A stretch of 64,000 nt of DNA from Volvox africanus (Eukaryota > Chlorophyta > Chlorophyceae > Chlamydomonadales > Volvocaceae), in NCBI GenBank assembly GCA_030268105.1, contig BSDZ01000027.1, forward strand, positions 251,001-315,000. Direction: 5' to 3'. Of this stretch, positions 13,570 to 24,947 are shown piece after piece. The notes under the pieces were generated by a model. It saw nothing but the letters and a program-made list of their open reading frames with translations. It had not been told where the DNA came from and searched no databases. How positions within the stretch are numbered: position 1 is the first letter of the stretch; each line of letters opens with the position of its first letter. A program made the position numbers and the translations under genes.

Positions 13570-14110
13570 GTGTTAGCTCATGTTAGGCTCACAACCCCTA
13601 ACGAGAGCTTAACGTGGATTAACATGAGTTTACGCAAAGCCCAACACAAATTTGGGTTTTAGCTTACGCAAAGCCTAACGCATATTTTTTGTGTTTCGGA
13701 AATGCGATCATAACACACCCTAACGCTAACACAAGTAAATTTTTTTGGGGGGGAACGAATATTTTTGCGTTTACTTTGTGTTAGCTTACACAACCTAACA
13801 CAAGCTTAGACAATGTCAAACACACCCACATAGATTCTAAGGTGCACGTTAGGCCTAACGCACCACAAGTGTTAGAGCCCCACGCTCAAGCAAAGAAAAC
13901 ATAGCGTGCATGGAAGGTAACGGACTAAAAGTTCTCTAACACGCCATATACACAGGCTTAACGCGCATTAAGGCGCTTGAACGCATGCTTGCATATGCTG
14001 CAAATAATGTGTACACAGCAAGCAGTTGTGGGTTGTGTAAAAGCTTTAAACGCATATAACTAACGTATTGGCACACTTTTGCAAGGTCTTACACGTGTGA
14101 TAGCAACATT
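13570..14110. repeat. Subterminal CTAACG/TTAGC-motif repeats, left end
   Basis: Dozens of degenerate copies of CCTAACGC, CTAACACA and their complements cluster here. The mirror zone is at about 33880-34410. In En/Spm-type elements such clusters bind the transposition protein; that role is inferred here. Confidence 0.7.
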
Positions 14111-14616
14111 TGCACCACTTTCACTTTGCATATGAGGCAGGCTCGCATTCTTACTTACTGTAACTACTTTTGGTCATTCTGGTTATTTAATTATTGTTTC
14201 AGTTATCATTCCTGTTATTGTTTGCTGTTTTACCCACCCACTGCAGAATTATTTTTTTGTGTATGGAAACTATCCTGTCGTAATGTACATAGCTGTTATC
14301 AAGAATATCAATAGGATTTGAGTTTTGATTGGTGAAGATATTCCAGGGTGATAATTTATAGCTCATTATTTGGAAAGCATCCAAGTAGAGGCAGCCATTG
14401 GTGAGTGACTAGCCATTCACTCAACTAAACAATTAAATTTCTGCACATCCAATCCTGCCAATCAAATCTTGTTTATGAGCTCAATTATCATTTGTACCAA
14501 CCATGCACCAACCATTTAAATTTAAATTTAAATCATCATTAGGTACACAATCCTAACTTCATCTGCCACCGCACATTTAGCAGCCCACCATAACATACGC
14601 TTAGGCACATGTCTAT

Positions 14617-17412
14617 CTAATCATCTTCTATTTCACTATCTTCATTCACGTCCTCCTCTGGCGCACTGGTGGCGTCATCCTGCTCGTCCTCACTCTTCTC
14701 ATCCTCGCTTACCTCCTCCTCAAGCAACTCCTGAAAAGTTCAGAAAAGGAAAATTATGCTTATTTACATGCATGTGTATAAAGGTGAATTAAGCCGACAC
14801 GACCCAGCAATTATCATTTTTGGTTATGATAATTTTAATCATGTCTAGGCTGGACAGTGTTTTTAAGTACTATGTACGTGGACACTTTGTTACCTGTTTC
14901 TTCTTACTCCCTGAGCTCCCATGTTGACGTCGTGCCCGTATACATGGCACACCTTCCGAAGCACTCTTGACCTTTACCAGTCAAAACAACATGTATTAGA
15001 ATTAAACATTACATACATGCAGGAAATTAAGAAAACAAGCTGAACTCAGGACGTGTACCTCCTTTTGCTGGTGGTCATAACTGTCATTGTCATCGTCATC
15101 CGTAGACTTGTCTTCCACCAGCACCTGCTGGTCCAAAACACATTTTAAGGGACTAGGTAGTGATAACAAAGATCATATTAAAACGTAAGTAATGTCTGGC
15201 CTCAATATTTCATACCTTTCTTTTGGTGCCCGTGCTTGGTGTTGTACCTCTGTTGTGTCGGCCTACAAAGGCCCGATCGGAAGATGACCATCGGTGGTCC
15301 AATCTTTGACAATACCCATAGTTACCCCAGGATACTACAATTATCCCCCTTCTCATGGATGTGTTCTCACATCCCAGGGCCAGGATGCGCCATGTCCTAG
15401 AAGGTAAGGTCCCATCATGGTCCTTCCTATCCCACAGCTGGCGGATTTCCTGCATCACTACCGCTATAATTGAGAGTTGAACTCGGATATGTCCCCAACT
15501 TGTATCGATACCAAGTGTTGTACCTCTTATATATGTGTCAGTGGTCCAATCTTTGACACTACTTGTAGATTCCCCAGGATACTACACTTGGTCGCCTCAC
15601 TTTCATGGATGGCCACACATTGTCATCATTTGTTACCTTCAAGGGCCACTGTAAGCATACATATATGATTTGAGAAATTACAAGCGTACATTTTCTATTT
15701 AAAAAGAGAAAAATAAATTGATATACGCCACATCAAATGACAAAGCACGCAGCAAATTAAAAGATAGAATGAAACATGAAGTTACAACTCAGGAAAACGG
15801 GAAGACAGGATGAATGGACTGTACCTTTTTTGCTGCTGCCTTGCTTGAGTTCCTAGCTTTCCTGCTGGAGTTCCTTGTTGTAGAGGGCTGTGAACTCTTT
15901 GCCTACATGAAAAGGAAGTACGTTTAGGAGGAGGTTAGGAACAATTATATAAAAGACAGAAAGGAGAAAACAGGTTTAAGGACATCAATGACCTGTACAT
16001 CCCTGTACATGCAATCCGTAATGAACATCACCCATCCAGCAATAATTTTGCTAAGTGCGCCTGGTAATTTGCACACCCCATCATCCACTCTCTGTACTAG
16101 TAGTAATTGGAGCAACCTGTCGTCTAGCTGCCTTGACCTCCTTCTGATCTATGCTAGCTGCATTGGCAGCCAGCACCATCATCGATGCATCTTCACCATG
16201 TGCATCTTCACCATGTGCGGGCTGCTTTTGGCCTTTGCTAGGGCGCCCATTCTGAGTTCCTGGTGGCTTGTCATTTTGGCTGCTTTTCTGTGGGTTGATA
16301 GCAATAAAGTATTTTGTCAACATGCAAAATAAATGCATGAAAATTTTATTAATCTTTTACTAGCTAAAATAAAAAAACAAATGTTATGCATGAACTGCGA
16401 CTTATTTTCTGCAAACATAGTAAGAAGTACATACTATTATGGTGGGGAAACAACAGCAACAATTAAAGTGAAGACATACATAATCACATCTTACAGTAGC
16501 ACCTTTTGGCAACTCCTGTGCACCAAGGCGGCTAAGCAGCTGCACAGGCGCCACCTGCTGGGCCACAAGCTTGCCATCCTCATCCTCCGAGTCAAAAAGC
16601 TAAACTGAAACTTCACTGATTAATTTTGCACCAGCTGCATCAGTAAGGAGCTGCTTGAAATCTACCGCTGACAGATTTATCTCAACATCAATACACCTCT
16701 TTCCTTCAATAGGACAGCAAACCAGCAGTTTACAAACAACTCGTGAATGTGTCGCTATTCATTGTTAGGTTGTACTATTGCAAAGAACTCGCCCCTTGAG
16801 CAGGAGACATATAGCTGCAGACATGAATGCTGCCTATACCACTCCATACAATGGAGTTGTTTCCCTTGTCAGATTTCAGTTCTTTAAGAAAAAACAGTCT
16901 CATCCTGCTACGTTACTGTATATTGTTGCATGCTCATACCACTCCTTTTATTAGGCTTTTTCTGTGGCATCACTTTTGCTGTTGCCTCTTATGCTGCTCT
17001 GTATGCCCCTGTTTTAGTTGATGTATATGTAACAGAATATTTAGTGTGGATCCTCATGGGTTCTTCTGTTTTCGTTCTCATCACAGTGTTGGGTGTTGCG
17101 ATAGGGCAATACCCCTCAATGGTGTCAAAAGAACTATAGGCTCTTGCTCAAGGAAATGCGTGGCCACCTTCAGAAAAGTGCCAAACTGGCTGATGAAGTA
17201 GCGACACAGGTTCACAACACTAGGGGGATTGTCCGCCCTCAACATGCATACAGGCACAATAGGAGAACTCGCAAGCTTCTGAAGTTCATCATGGACATGG
17301 AAAGCACATCGGAGATTATGGTTTTGTTGCACTGGTACCTGGGAGCCAGGGCCAGCGGGATGGGATGGAAGGCCAGGGTTCTGGGCAGCCCTCAGTGCAG
17401 CACCATCTAGAG
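14617..17412 (-). pseudogene. Left-arm copy of the palindrome-borne gene (3' part only)
   Basis: Mirror of the right-arm gene. The last exon is 14730..14617 (114 nt, stop TAG) and the previous one is 14971..14894 (78 nt, intact here). An upstream exon, homologous to 19659-19727, is split by the TRIM at 15240. A 116-codon frame at 17431..17081 matches the right-arm frame at 17862-18212. The 5' part of the gene is missing because the palindrome centre cuts it. The product is not recognised. The C-terminus alternates basic (KKKQ, RKARNSSKAAAKK) and acidic (EEEVSEDEKSEDEQDD) stretches, suggesting a nuclear or DNA-associated protein. Confidence 0.5.
15240..15586 (-). mobile_element. TRIM: 347-bp miniature LTR retrotransposon
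   Basis: LTRs are 15240-15339 (100 bp) and 15516-15586 (71 bp, internally deleted). The plus strand reads TGTTGTACCTC at the start of each and GGATACTACA at the end. The 5-bp target duplication CTTGG sits at 15235-15239 and 15587-15591. The mirrored position in the right arm (near 19705) is uninterrupted, which proves the insertion. Internal DNA has no coding capacity. Read on the minus strand it has a primer-binding-site candidate next to the LTR (TTGGTATCGATACAAG, 15514 downward) and a polypurine tract (GAGAAGGGGGATAAT, 15354 downward). Confidence 0.88.
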
Positions 17413-17614
17413 GAATCATCAGGTTAGGCACATGATTGGAGTTTCAGGAGCCATGAAACAATTTTGGGTAGGCATGTGCATGACATGATGTGATGACAAA
17501 TTAAGAACCGTGCTGAAAATTGTGGTGTGAATCCATTAAACTATCCATTCCCGTGCAGTGATTGAAGTATTCTGCCTTGCAATATGTCTGGATTTGGGTA
17601 GCATTGGGGTCATA

Positions 17615-17678
17615 CAATATATCTCACACATGGTCGGTTTTTATAGTCAATTTTTACAGCTATGCCAAGCTGCTACTC
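17615..17678. other. Palindrome centre (64-bp spacer)
   Basis: The only unpaired sequence between the arms, AT-rich. The flanking GGGGTCATA and TATGACCCC are the last paired bases. Confidence 0.85.
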
Positions 17679-20011
17679 TATGACCCCAATGCTACCCAAA
17701 TCCAGACATATTGCAAGGCAGAATACTTCAATCACTGCACGGGAATGGATAGTTTAATGGATTCACACCACAATTTTCAGCACGGTTCTTAATTTGTCAT
17801 CACATCATGTCATGCACATGCCTACCCAAAATTGTTTCATGGCTCCTGAAACTCCAATCATGTGCCTAACCTGATGATTCCTCTAGATGGTGCTGTACTG
17901 AGGGCTGCCCAGAACCCTGGCCTTCCATCCCATCCCGCTGGCCCTGGCTCCCAGGTACCAGTGCAACAAAACCATAATCTCCGATGTGCTTTCCATGTCC
18001 ATGATGAACTTCAGAAGCTTGCGAGTTCTCCTATTGTGCCTGTATGCATGTTGAGGGCGGACAATCCTCCTAGTGTTGTGAACCTGTGTCGCTACTTCAT
18101 CAGCCAGTTTGGCACTTTTCTGAAGGTGGCCACGCATTTCCTTGAGCAAGAGCCTATAGTTCTTTTGACACCATTGAGGGGTATTGCCCTATCGCAACAC
18201 CCAACACTGTGATGAGAACGAAAACAGAAGAACCCATGAGGATCCACACTAAATATTCTGTTACATATACATCAACTAAAACAGGGGCATACAGAGCAGC
18301 GTAAGAGGCAACAGCAAAAGTGATGCCACAGAAAAAGCCTAATAAAAGGAGTGGTATGAGCATGCAACAATATACAGTAATGTAGCAGGATGAGACTGTT
18401 TTTTCTTAAAGAACTGAAATCTGACAAGGGAAACAACTCCATTGTATGGAGTGGTATAGGCAGCATTCATGTCTGCAGCTATATGTCTCCTGCTCAAGGG
18501 GCGAGTTCTTTGCAATAGTACAACCTAACAATGAATAGCGACACATTCACGAGTTGTTTGTAAACTGCTGGTTTGCTGTCCTATTGAAGGAAAGAGGTGT
18601 ATTGATGTTGAGATAAATCTGTCAGCGGTAGATTTCAAGCAGCTCCTTACTGATGCAGCTGGTGCAAAATTAATCAGTGAAGTTTCAGTTTAGCTTTTTG
18701 ACTCGGAGGATGAGGATGGCAAGCTTGTGGCCCAGCAGGTGGCGCCTGTGCAGCTGCTTAGCCGCCTTGGTGCACAGGAGTTGCCAAAAGGCGCTACTGT
18801 AAGATGTGATTATGTATGTCTTCACTTTAATTGTTGCTGTTGTTTCCCCACCATAATAGTATGTACTTCTTACTATGTTTGCAGAAAATAAGTCGCAGTT
18901 CATGCATAACATTTGTTTTTTTATTTTAGCTAGTAAAAGATTAATAAAATTTTCATGCATTTATTTTGCATGTTGACAAAATACTTTATTGCTATCAACC
19001 CACAGAAAAGCAGCCAAAATGACAAGCCACCAGGAACTCAGAATGGGCGCCCTAGCAAAGGCCAAAAGCAGCCCGCACATGATGAAGATGCACATGGTGA
19101 AGATGCATCGATGATGGTGCTGGCTGCCAATGCAGCTAGCATAGATCAGAAGGAGGTCAAGGCCGCTAGACGACAGGTTGCTCCAATTACTACTAGTACA
19201 GAGAGTGGATGATGGGGTGTGCAAATTACCAGGCGCACTTAGCAAAATTATTGCTGGATGGGTGATGTTCATTACGGATTGCATGTACAGGGATGTACAG
19301 GTCATTGATGTCCTTAAACCTGTTTCCTGTCCTTTCTGTCTTTTATATAATTGTTCCTAACCTCCTCCTAAACGTACTTCCTTTTCATGTAGGCAAAGAG
19401 TTCACAGCCCTCTACAACAAGGAACTCCAGCAGGAAAGCTAGGAACTCAAGCAAGGCAGCAGCAAAAAAGGTACAGTCCATTCATCCTGTCTTCCCGTTT
19501 TCCTGAGTTGTAACTTCATGTTTCATTCTATCTTTTAATTTGCTGCGTGCTTTGACATTTGATGTGGCATATATCAATTTATTTTTCTCTTTTTAAATAG
19601 AAAATGTACGCTTGTAATTTCTCAAATCATATATGTATGCTTACGGTGGCCCTTGAAGGTAACAAACGATGACAATGTGTGGCCATCCATGAAAGTGAGG
19701 CGACCAAGCACGGGCACCAAAAGGAAGGTACGAAATATTGAGGCCAGACATTACTTACGTTTTAATATGATCTTTGTTATCACTACCTAGTCCCTTAAAA
19801 TGTGTTTTGGACCAGCAGGTGCTGGTGGAAGACAAGTCTACGGATGATGATGACAATGACAGTTATAACCACCAGCTAAAGGAGGTACACGTCCTGAGTT
19901 CAGCTTGTTTTCTTAATTTCCTGCATGTATGTAATGTTTAATTCTAATACATGTTGTTTTGACTGGTAAAGGTCAAGAGTGCTTCGGAAGGTGTGCCATG
20001 TATACGGGCAC

Positions 20012-20824
20012 TGTTGTATCCTTCCTTCTTCAATCATGCACTGAATCTGCACGTCTGGATGTTAGCTAGTGCGCACCAAGCTTACGAACTGCAAGGTGAT
20101 TCAATGCGAGCAAAGTGACAGCGGAAGACTCAAGAATAAGGAAAGATCCAACTTACAATAGTCTTCGTTTACAATTCGGTAGATGGCCATCAGACCCCGC
20201 GGGCAATGTTCATCACTCGGCTGCAGATGGGATGCTAGAATAGCTAAGGCCGAATATAAATGAGTATATCGTATGTATGCGAATTAGATAGAGTTAAGTA
20301 CACAAGTACTTAGTCCAAAGTAGCACGAGCCGACTTCGGTCTCTAGGCGGCCGTCCTCGCACCTATCACGTCGTGATACCGATGCGCAGTACAGGTCTCA
20401 CTGGATTCCGATCTCAAGTGTGAGTACCTTTGTAGCACTGTTCTAAATACCGTGTAATCCGTGATATTATTGGATGCAACGCATGCAATATGCAAAGGTC
20501 CGAATATCGATATTCGGTTGCCGACCCACCCATCACGATCGTCACCTTCTCGCATACGCGTATGGTTTATGACGTAAACGAGGTAATAATATTTAAAGTA
20601 TTATTACGTGATATAAAATGCCAATGGATAGATCGCGCATTAATTATCAGCCTCGAGTCAAACATGTTGACTGACAGCGCGATGTCGTAGATGATAATGC
20701 AGCGTGCCTAATTAGCTAGATATACTCAAATGTATCATGCTAATATGATTGTATTATGCTTTATAATGTTCGAATGCATTGCGGCCTATTTCGGTGCAAC
20801 CGGTGATCGAACCGGCGTTCAACA
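20012..20824 (-). repeat. Gypsy 3' LTR (left copy)
   Basis: Plus strand begins TGTTGTATCC and ends CGTTCAACA. It contains a perfect 18-bp palindrome CCGAATATCGATATTCGG at 20500-20517 and an AT-rich hairpin with 9-bp stems at 20583-20607. Confidence 0.93.
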
Positions 20825-20840
20825 ACTATCCCCCCTCCCG
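20825..20840 (-). promoter_or_regulatory. Gypsy polypurine tract
   Basis: The minus strand reads CGGGAGGGGGGATAGT immediately before the 3' LTR. This is the expected position and composition for the plus-strand primer of reverse transcription. Confidence 0.8.
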
Positions 20841-20883
20841 TATGCAGCGTCCTCGCTGCATCGGACAGCATCAACTGCAGAGA

Positions 20884-21448
20884 TCATTGGGTCTGCGTGG
20901 CACGTAGGCGAGCTTCCTCCAACAGGGGCTTCATTTCCGGCGAGAAATTACGCATTGGCTCCCACGAATTATGCTCGCTAGAATAGCCAGTCCACTTGAG
21001 CAGATATTTGTGCACTTTCCGCTTTTGTCATTGTCGACCTATGCGGTGAACCCGATAATCCAGTATCCACTCCACATCATACACTTTTTGCTTGCCTGCG
21101 ATCCAGGTCTCGGGACTGGGGTCCATTACTGCAGGGGCATCGGTGTCATTTGTAACGGGCGTTGTGCTGCGATAAGGGCGGATGACGGAAATATGAAATG
21201 TGGGATGGATATTCATGTCAGAGGGTAGGGATAGCTCCACAGCTACATTCCCTACCATGCGAATAACGGGATATGGACCAATCCAGCGAGGTAGCAATTT
21301 ACGGGAACCGTCGGCGAGTGAACGCAAGTTCTTAGTGCTCAATAATACCATTTGTCCCACCGAAAATGTTACATCTCGTTTGGATTTATTATAATAGTCC
21401 GTCGTCCATTGTTGTGCCGCGTCCAAGCCTTCGCGTCTGTCATGCGGG
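20884..21448 (-). pseudogene. Gypsy integrase C-terminus and chromodomain (frameshifted)
   Basis: After a frame change near 21443, a minus-strand frame to 21028 gives the GPY/F-type integrase tail (KLLPRWIGPYPVIRMVG, then HPTFHISVIRPY) and begins a chromodomain with YDVEWILDYRVHR. A second frame change near 21040 leads to KRKVHKYLLKWTGYSSEHNS, WEPMRNFSPEM and LLEEA, ending at TGA (20886..20884). VEWILDYR, YLLKWTGY and SWEP match the chromodomain pattern (VEKILD, YLVKWKGY, TWEP). This places the element among chromoviruses, whose chromodomain guides integration to particular chromatin. Confidence 0.8.
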
Positions 21449-22251
21449 ATAGGAACGACTTGGCAAAGGTTTTAGCCGCAGGGATATTTATCTCCAACTC
21501 TCGCCACACGGGTAGTGCAGGATGGAATCCGTAATTCAAAAAGAAAGGGCTTTGACCTGTTGAGCGGTTAACAGCGTTGATAAGCGCGAATTCTGCCGAA
21601 GTCAGAAATATATCCCAAACAGAGGGTCTGCGTCCCGCGAAATTCCTCAACATGTCGCCCAGCGTGCAATTTGTGCGTTCAGTTTGCCCATTGGATTGTG
21701 GACGATATGCTGTGCTCAAATGAACGCGCATACTGACGAGCTCACATAGCGCTTCCCAAAACTTAGACGTGAAGTGACCGCCGCGATCGGATATCACATT
21801 TTTAGGAACGCCGTGTAATCGGACCACGTTATCAAAAAATAATCGTGCTGTTTGTTCAGCGGTGCAAGACGAGGTGCAGGGGGCTAAGTGAACCATCTTG
21901 GTTAAGCGATCGACCATTACGAGCACTGAGTCGTATCCCCCCTCAGTTTTGGGTAGCGTGACTACGAAGTCCATTGAAACACTTTCCCAAGGGGCATCTG
22001 GTATAGGTAAACGTTGTAATAAACCCTGGCCCTTACCGGATAGTGCTTTATTGCGCTGAAATAAACTGCACCTTTGCACGAAGTTTTCCGCATCCTTCAC
22101 CATGCGCGGCAACCAGAACGAGCGTCGTACGAGCTCTGCCAGACACGTACTTCCAGGATGTCCTGCTAACGGGTCCTCGTGGAACCGAGCAAGAATATCG
22201 TAGCGCAAAGCGTCATCGTTTGGTACGACGATTTGTGTGATCGAGCCATCC
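21369..22251 (-). pseudogene. Gypsy integrase core
   Basis: In frame with the upstream pol but after a TGA at 22254..22252. An N-terminal zinc-binding region is present (HEDPLAGHPG, later CSLFQR, where the second Cys of the usual CxxC is Phe). The catalytic triad is complete: Asp in MDFVVTLPKT, Asp in ISDRGGHF and Glu in NGQTERT, with the last two 35 residues apart as in D,D35E integrases. The frame is lost near 21443. Confidence 0.88.
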
Positions 22252-24947
22252 TTTCATAGCCACAAATCATTGCGCTTGTGTAAACATTCCACATTACTTG
22301 GTGAAGCAAACCATGGATTGGCCTGATATGCCATCTTGAGTCGTTGCGTGAGATCCACTGCTATCGGCACCTCCTGACTGCGTGAACGAGTAACTGGTGC
22401 TGCCAGAATCACAGCATGCAATGATGGATGTCGACTGAGGGCGTCAGCAATGTTAATTCTGTCGGTGATATACTCCCACGTACAGTTGAAACGATATAGA
22501 TATTCCATCCACCGGGCTTGTCGTCGGTTAAGCGCGGGGACACCCTGCAAGAATGTCAGCGGTTTGTGATCGGTCTTCAGCGTAAAAGGGCCGCCTTCGA
22601 GATAACAGCGCCACTCCTTTAAAGCATGTAGAGCTGCCAGCAGCTCCTGCTCTCCGGTTGTATATTGGGTCTCCGCACCTGAGAACTTTTTACTCGTGAA
22701 GGCGATTGGTCGTCCTTCCTGCAACAACACAGCGCCGCTTCCATGCAAGGAAGCATCCGATACAACTTCAACACGGAATGGCAACGAGTGATCAGGGAAA
22801 GAGAGGGTAACGTCGTCGGCGACGATTCGCTTGAGCTCTTCGAATGCCCGTTGACACGCGGGTGTCCAGGCTTCGAGGGAAGCGAAACCTCCTTTCTTCG
22901 TCAAATTCGTAAGCGGGGCCGCAATAATGGAGTATTTATTAATAAACTTACGGAAGTAGTTGGTCAACCCTAAGAACTGGTGTAGTTCGGTGAGGTTCTG
23001 AGGCACGGGCCATTCACGAACCACAGCTACCTTCCGTGGGTCCATCCTTATTCCAGTGGCCGACACGATGTGGCCCAAATACTCCACTTGAGGCTGCGCC
23101 CCAAAACACTTGGCGTGTTTAGCAAACAATTGCTCCCGCTTCATCACCTCAAGCACGAGCTCGAGATGCTTCAGGTGCTCCTCGCGCGTCTTGGAATATA
23201 TTATAATATCATCCAAATAACAAATGACAAACCTGTCGATGTACGGTCTGAACATGTGATCCATCACTGCTTGAAATGTGGCGGGCACATTAGTAAGTCC
23301 AAACGACAAGACCGTGTACTTGAAGTGACCAAAGGGGGTACGAAAAGCGGTTTTCAGAATATCAGAAGCAGCAATGCGTATCTGATTATATCCTTGTTGA
23401 AGGTCAATCGAGGAAAAATAAGCTGAGCCCTTCAGCTTATCGAGCAGGTCATCGACACGCGGCAAAGGGTAGTGATTTTTAATTGTGGTCGCATTCAAGC
23501 CCCGATAATCAATGCACATGTGCAACATCCCATCCTTCTTACCGACAAACAATATCGGCACAGAATATGGCGATGTGCTGGGCCGAATCATACCCTTTGC
23601 GAGCAGATCCCCCACTTGCCGCTTCACTTCATCTAGCTCCAACGGGCTTAACGTGTACATAGGTCGTGAAACGGGTTGTGCTCCGGGCACAAGAGGGATT
23701 GTGTGGTCAACAGGTCGCATAGGTGGGAGCCCTGGGATGTCGCCAAAGACATCAGCATATTTATGCAGGAGGGCTTCGACCTCAAGATCCTTCACAGTGG
23801 ACTGCGCGGTGGTAGCATTCGATTGCACCCGTGGCCTCACAAGCAACACATGAGCGCCTTTCCGTATCATCCGATCAGTTTCTTTGCGCCCAATTAGCTT
23901 GGGTTCTTGATTTCCGGTGACGATCGCCATCAAAGCAAAATTAACCTCAGGCTCCGCAACAGTTCCGCCCTCCTCTGGTGTGACATCTTGGTACGACAGG
24001 AAAGGTACCTTAGTCGATAGGTTCCCTTTGCACAAACTAAGTGTGGTGGACTCCATATCGATGCGCGCACGGTACTGTCGTAATGTCGCGGCACCCAAAA
24101 TGTACTGTGCCGTCTCCGAGAGACCTTGTAGCACATACGGCTGGGCCCTAACACGCAGAGGGCCTATCGATAGGCTCAGGGTGATCCTGCCCATGATGGG
24201 ATGCTTACCTCCATCAGCGAGGGTAACCTGTGCACAATCAGATGACTGAGGGGTCAACCCCAAAGCATTCACCTCCTTTGCCGAGATGAAGTCGTCACTG
24301 GCACCGGTATCCACGAGCGCCTTCATCAGTCGACCTCTGAGGCCGATTTCAATAATAGGGACACGATTCCCTGTCGGAGTCGACTCCGTGGAAAGCAAAA
24401 GTGATCCTATAGCAGGTTCGAACCTGGTAGGACTCAAAAGAGGGGCCTCAAACCAAACTTCAGCAGCATAAGGTAGTTTAGGCAGTATCGTCGGTTTACC
24501 CGTCACATCCACACCATTAAACAAAGCGGTGCCTGACTCGAATCGGAGGACACATTGCATACCTTCCAACAAGGACGCCACTTTACGTTGGCTAAAAGAG
24601 GGAATTAGTATACAAACTGCAGTGTCCGGATTTCGACGGCGGTACCTCTTGTACCTGGTGAGCTGCTCGCACAGCTCACGGGAAGATGAAGGGATAAATA
24701 GAGTAACGTGGCCAGATAAATCGAGGGAAGAAAGAGGGCAACGCGGTGCAAATAAATTACACAGCGGGTCGAAATGGTTTAGTCCCGTGCGCCCGTCGAG
24801 CGAAAAACGTCGCTCGATAGCCCGCTCGCTTTGTCCAAAAACAGAAGGTAAAAGGGCCCTTACAGCCGGATGCAACGACGGCCAGCGGCCACGTTCACTC
24901 TCTTCAATCCCGGGAGAAGTCCCTTCCTCCACATCCCGGGCAACTTC
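22252..24947 (-). CDS. Gypsy pol: Dam-like segment, protease, reverse transcriptase, RNase H
   Basis: Directly follows the gag TAG in the same frame; first GTG at 24932 (892 codons from there). Residues about 40-165 (FSLDGRTGLNHFDPLCNLF, DLSGHVTLFIPSS, PYAAEVWFEAP) resemble a degenerate phage-type Dam N6-adenine-methyltransferase domain as carried by some green-algal gypsy elements; the (N/D)PP(Y/F) motif is missing. Protease: VDTGASDDFIS at about 207-217. RT: LPRVDDLLDKL, SSIDLQQGYNQI and the catalytic YLDD at about 572-575. RNase H: VSDASLHGSGAVLLQ, GEQELLAALHAL and TDHKPLTFL. The frame ends at TGA just before the integrase. The protease, RT and RNase H motifs look intact. Confidence 0.92.

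Larger units (their letters stand above)
13550..17614 (+). repeat. Left arm of the giant inverted repeat
   Basis: Pairs with 17679-20011 and 33066-34429. It contains the TRIM at 15240-15586, which the other arm lacks. A few substitutions distinguish the arms, for example GGTGCTGCACTG near 17400 against GGTGCTGTACTG near 17893, and one Asp/Gly change in a repeated acidic motif. Confidence 0.9.

Noticed and set aside
15240..15586. MITE interpretation of the 100-bp repeats (imperfect inverted TGTTGTATC/GGATACTACA ends)
   Set aside because: Two direct terminal repeats, a PBS, a PPT and 5-bp duplications fit a TRIM better than a DNA-transposon MITE.
16827..17139. Small hydrophobic ORFs in the left arm (mirrored at 18154-18466)
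   Set aside because: They lie antisense to, or between, exon-like blocks of the arm gene and have no start or splice context. Presence in both arms only reflects the inverted repeat.
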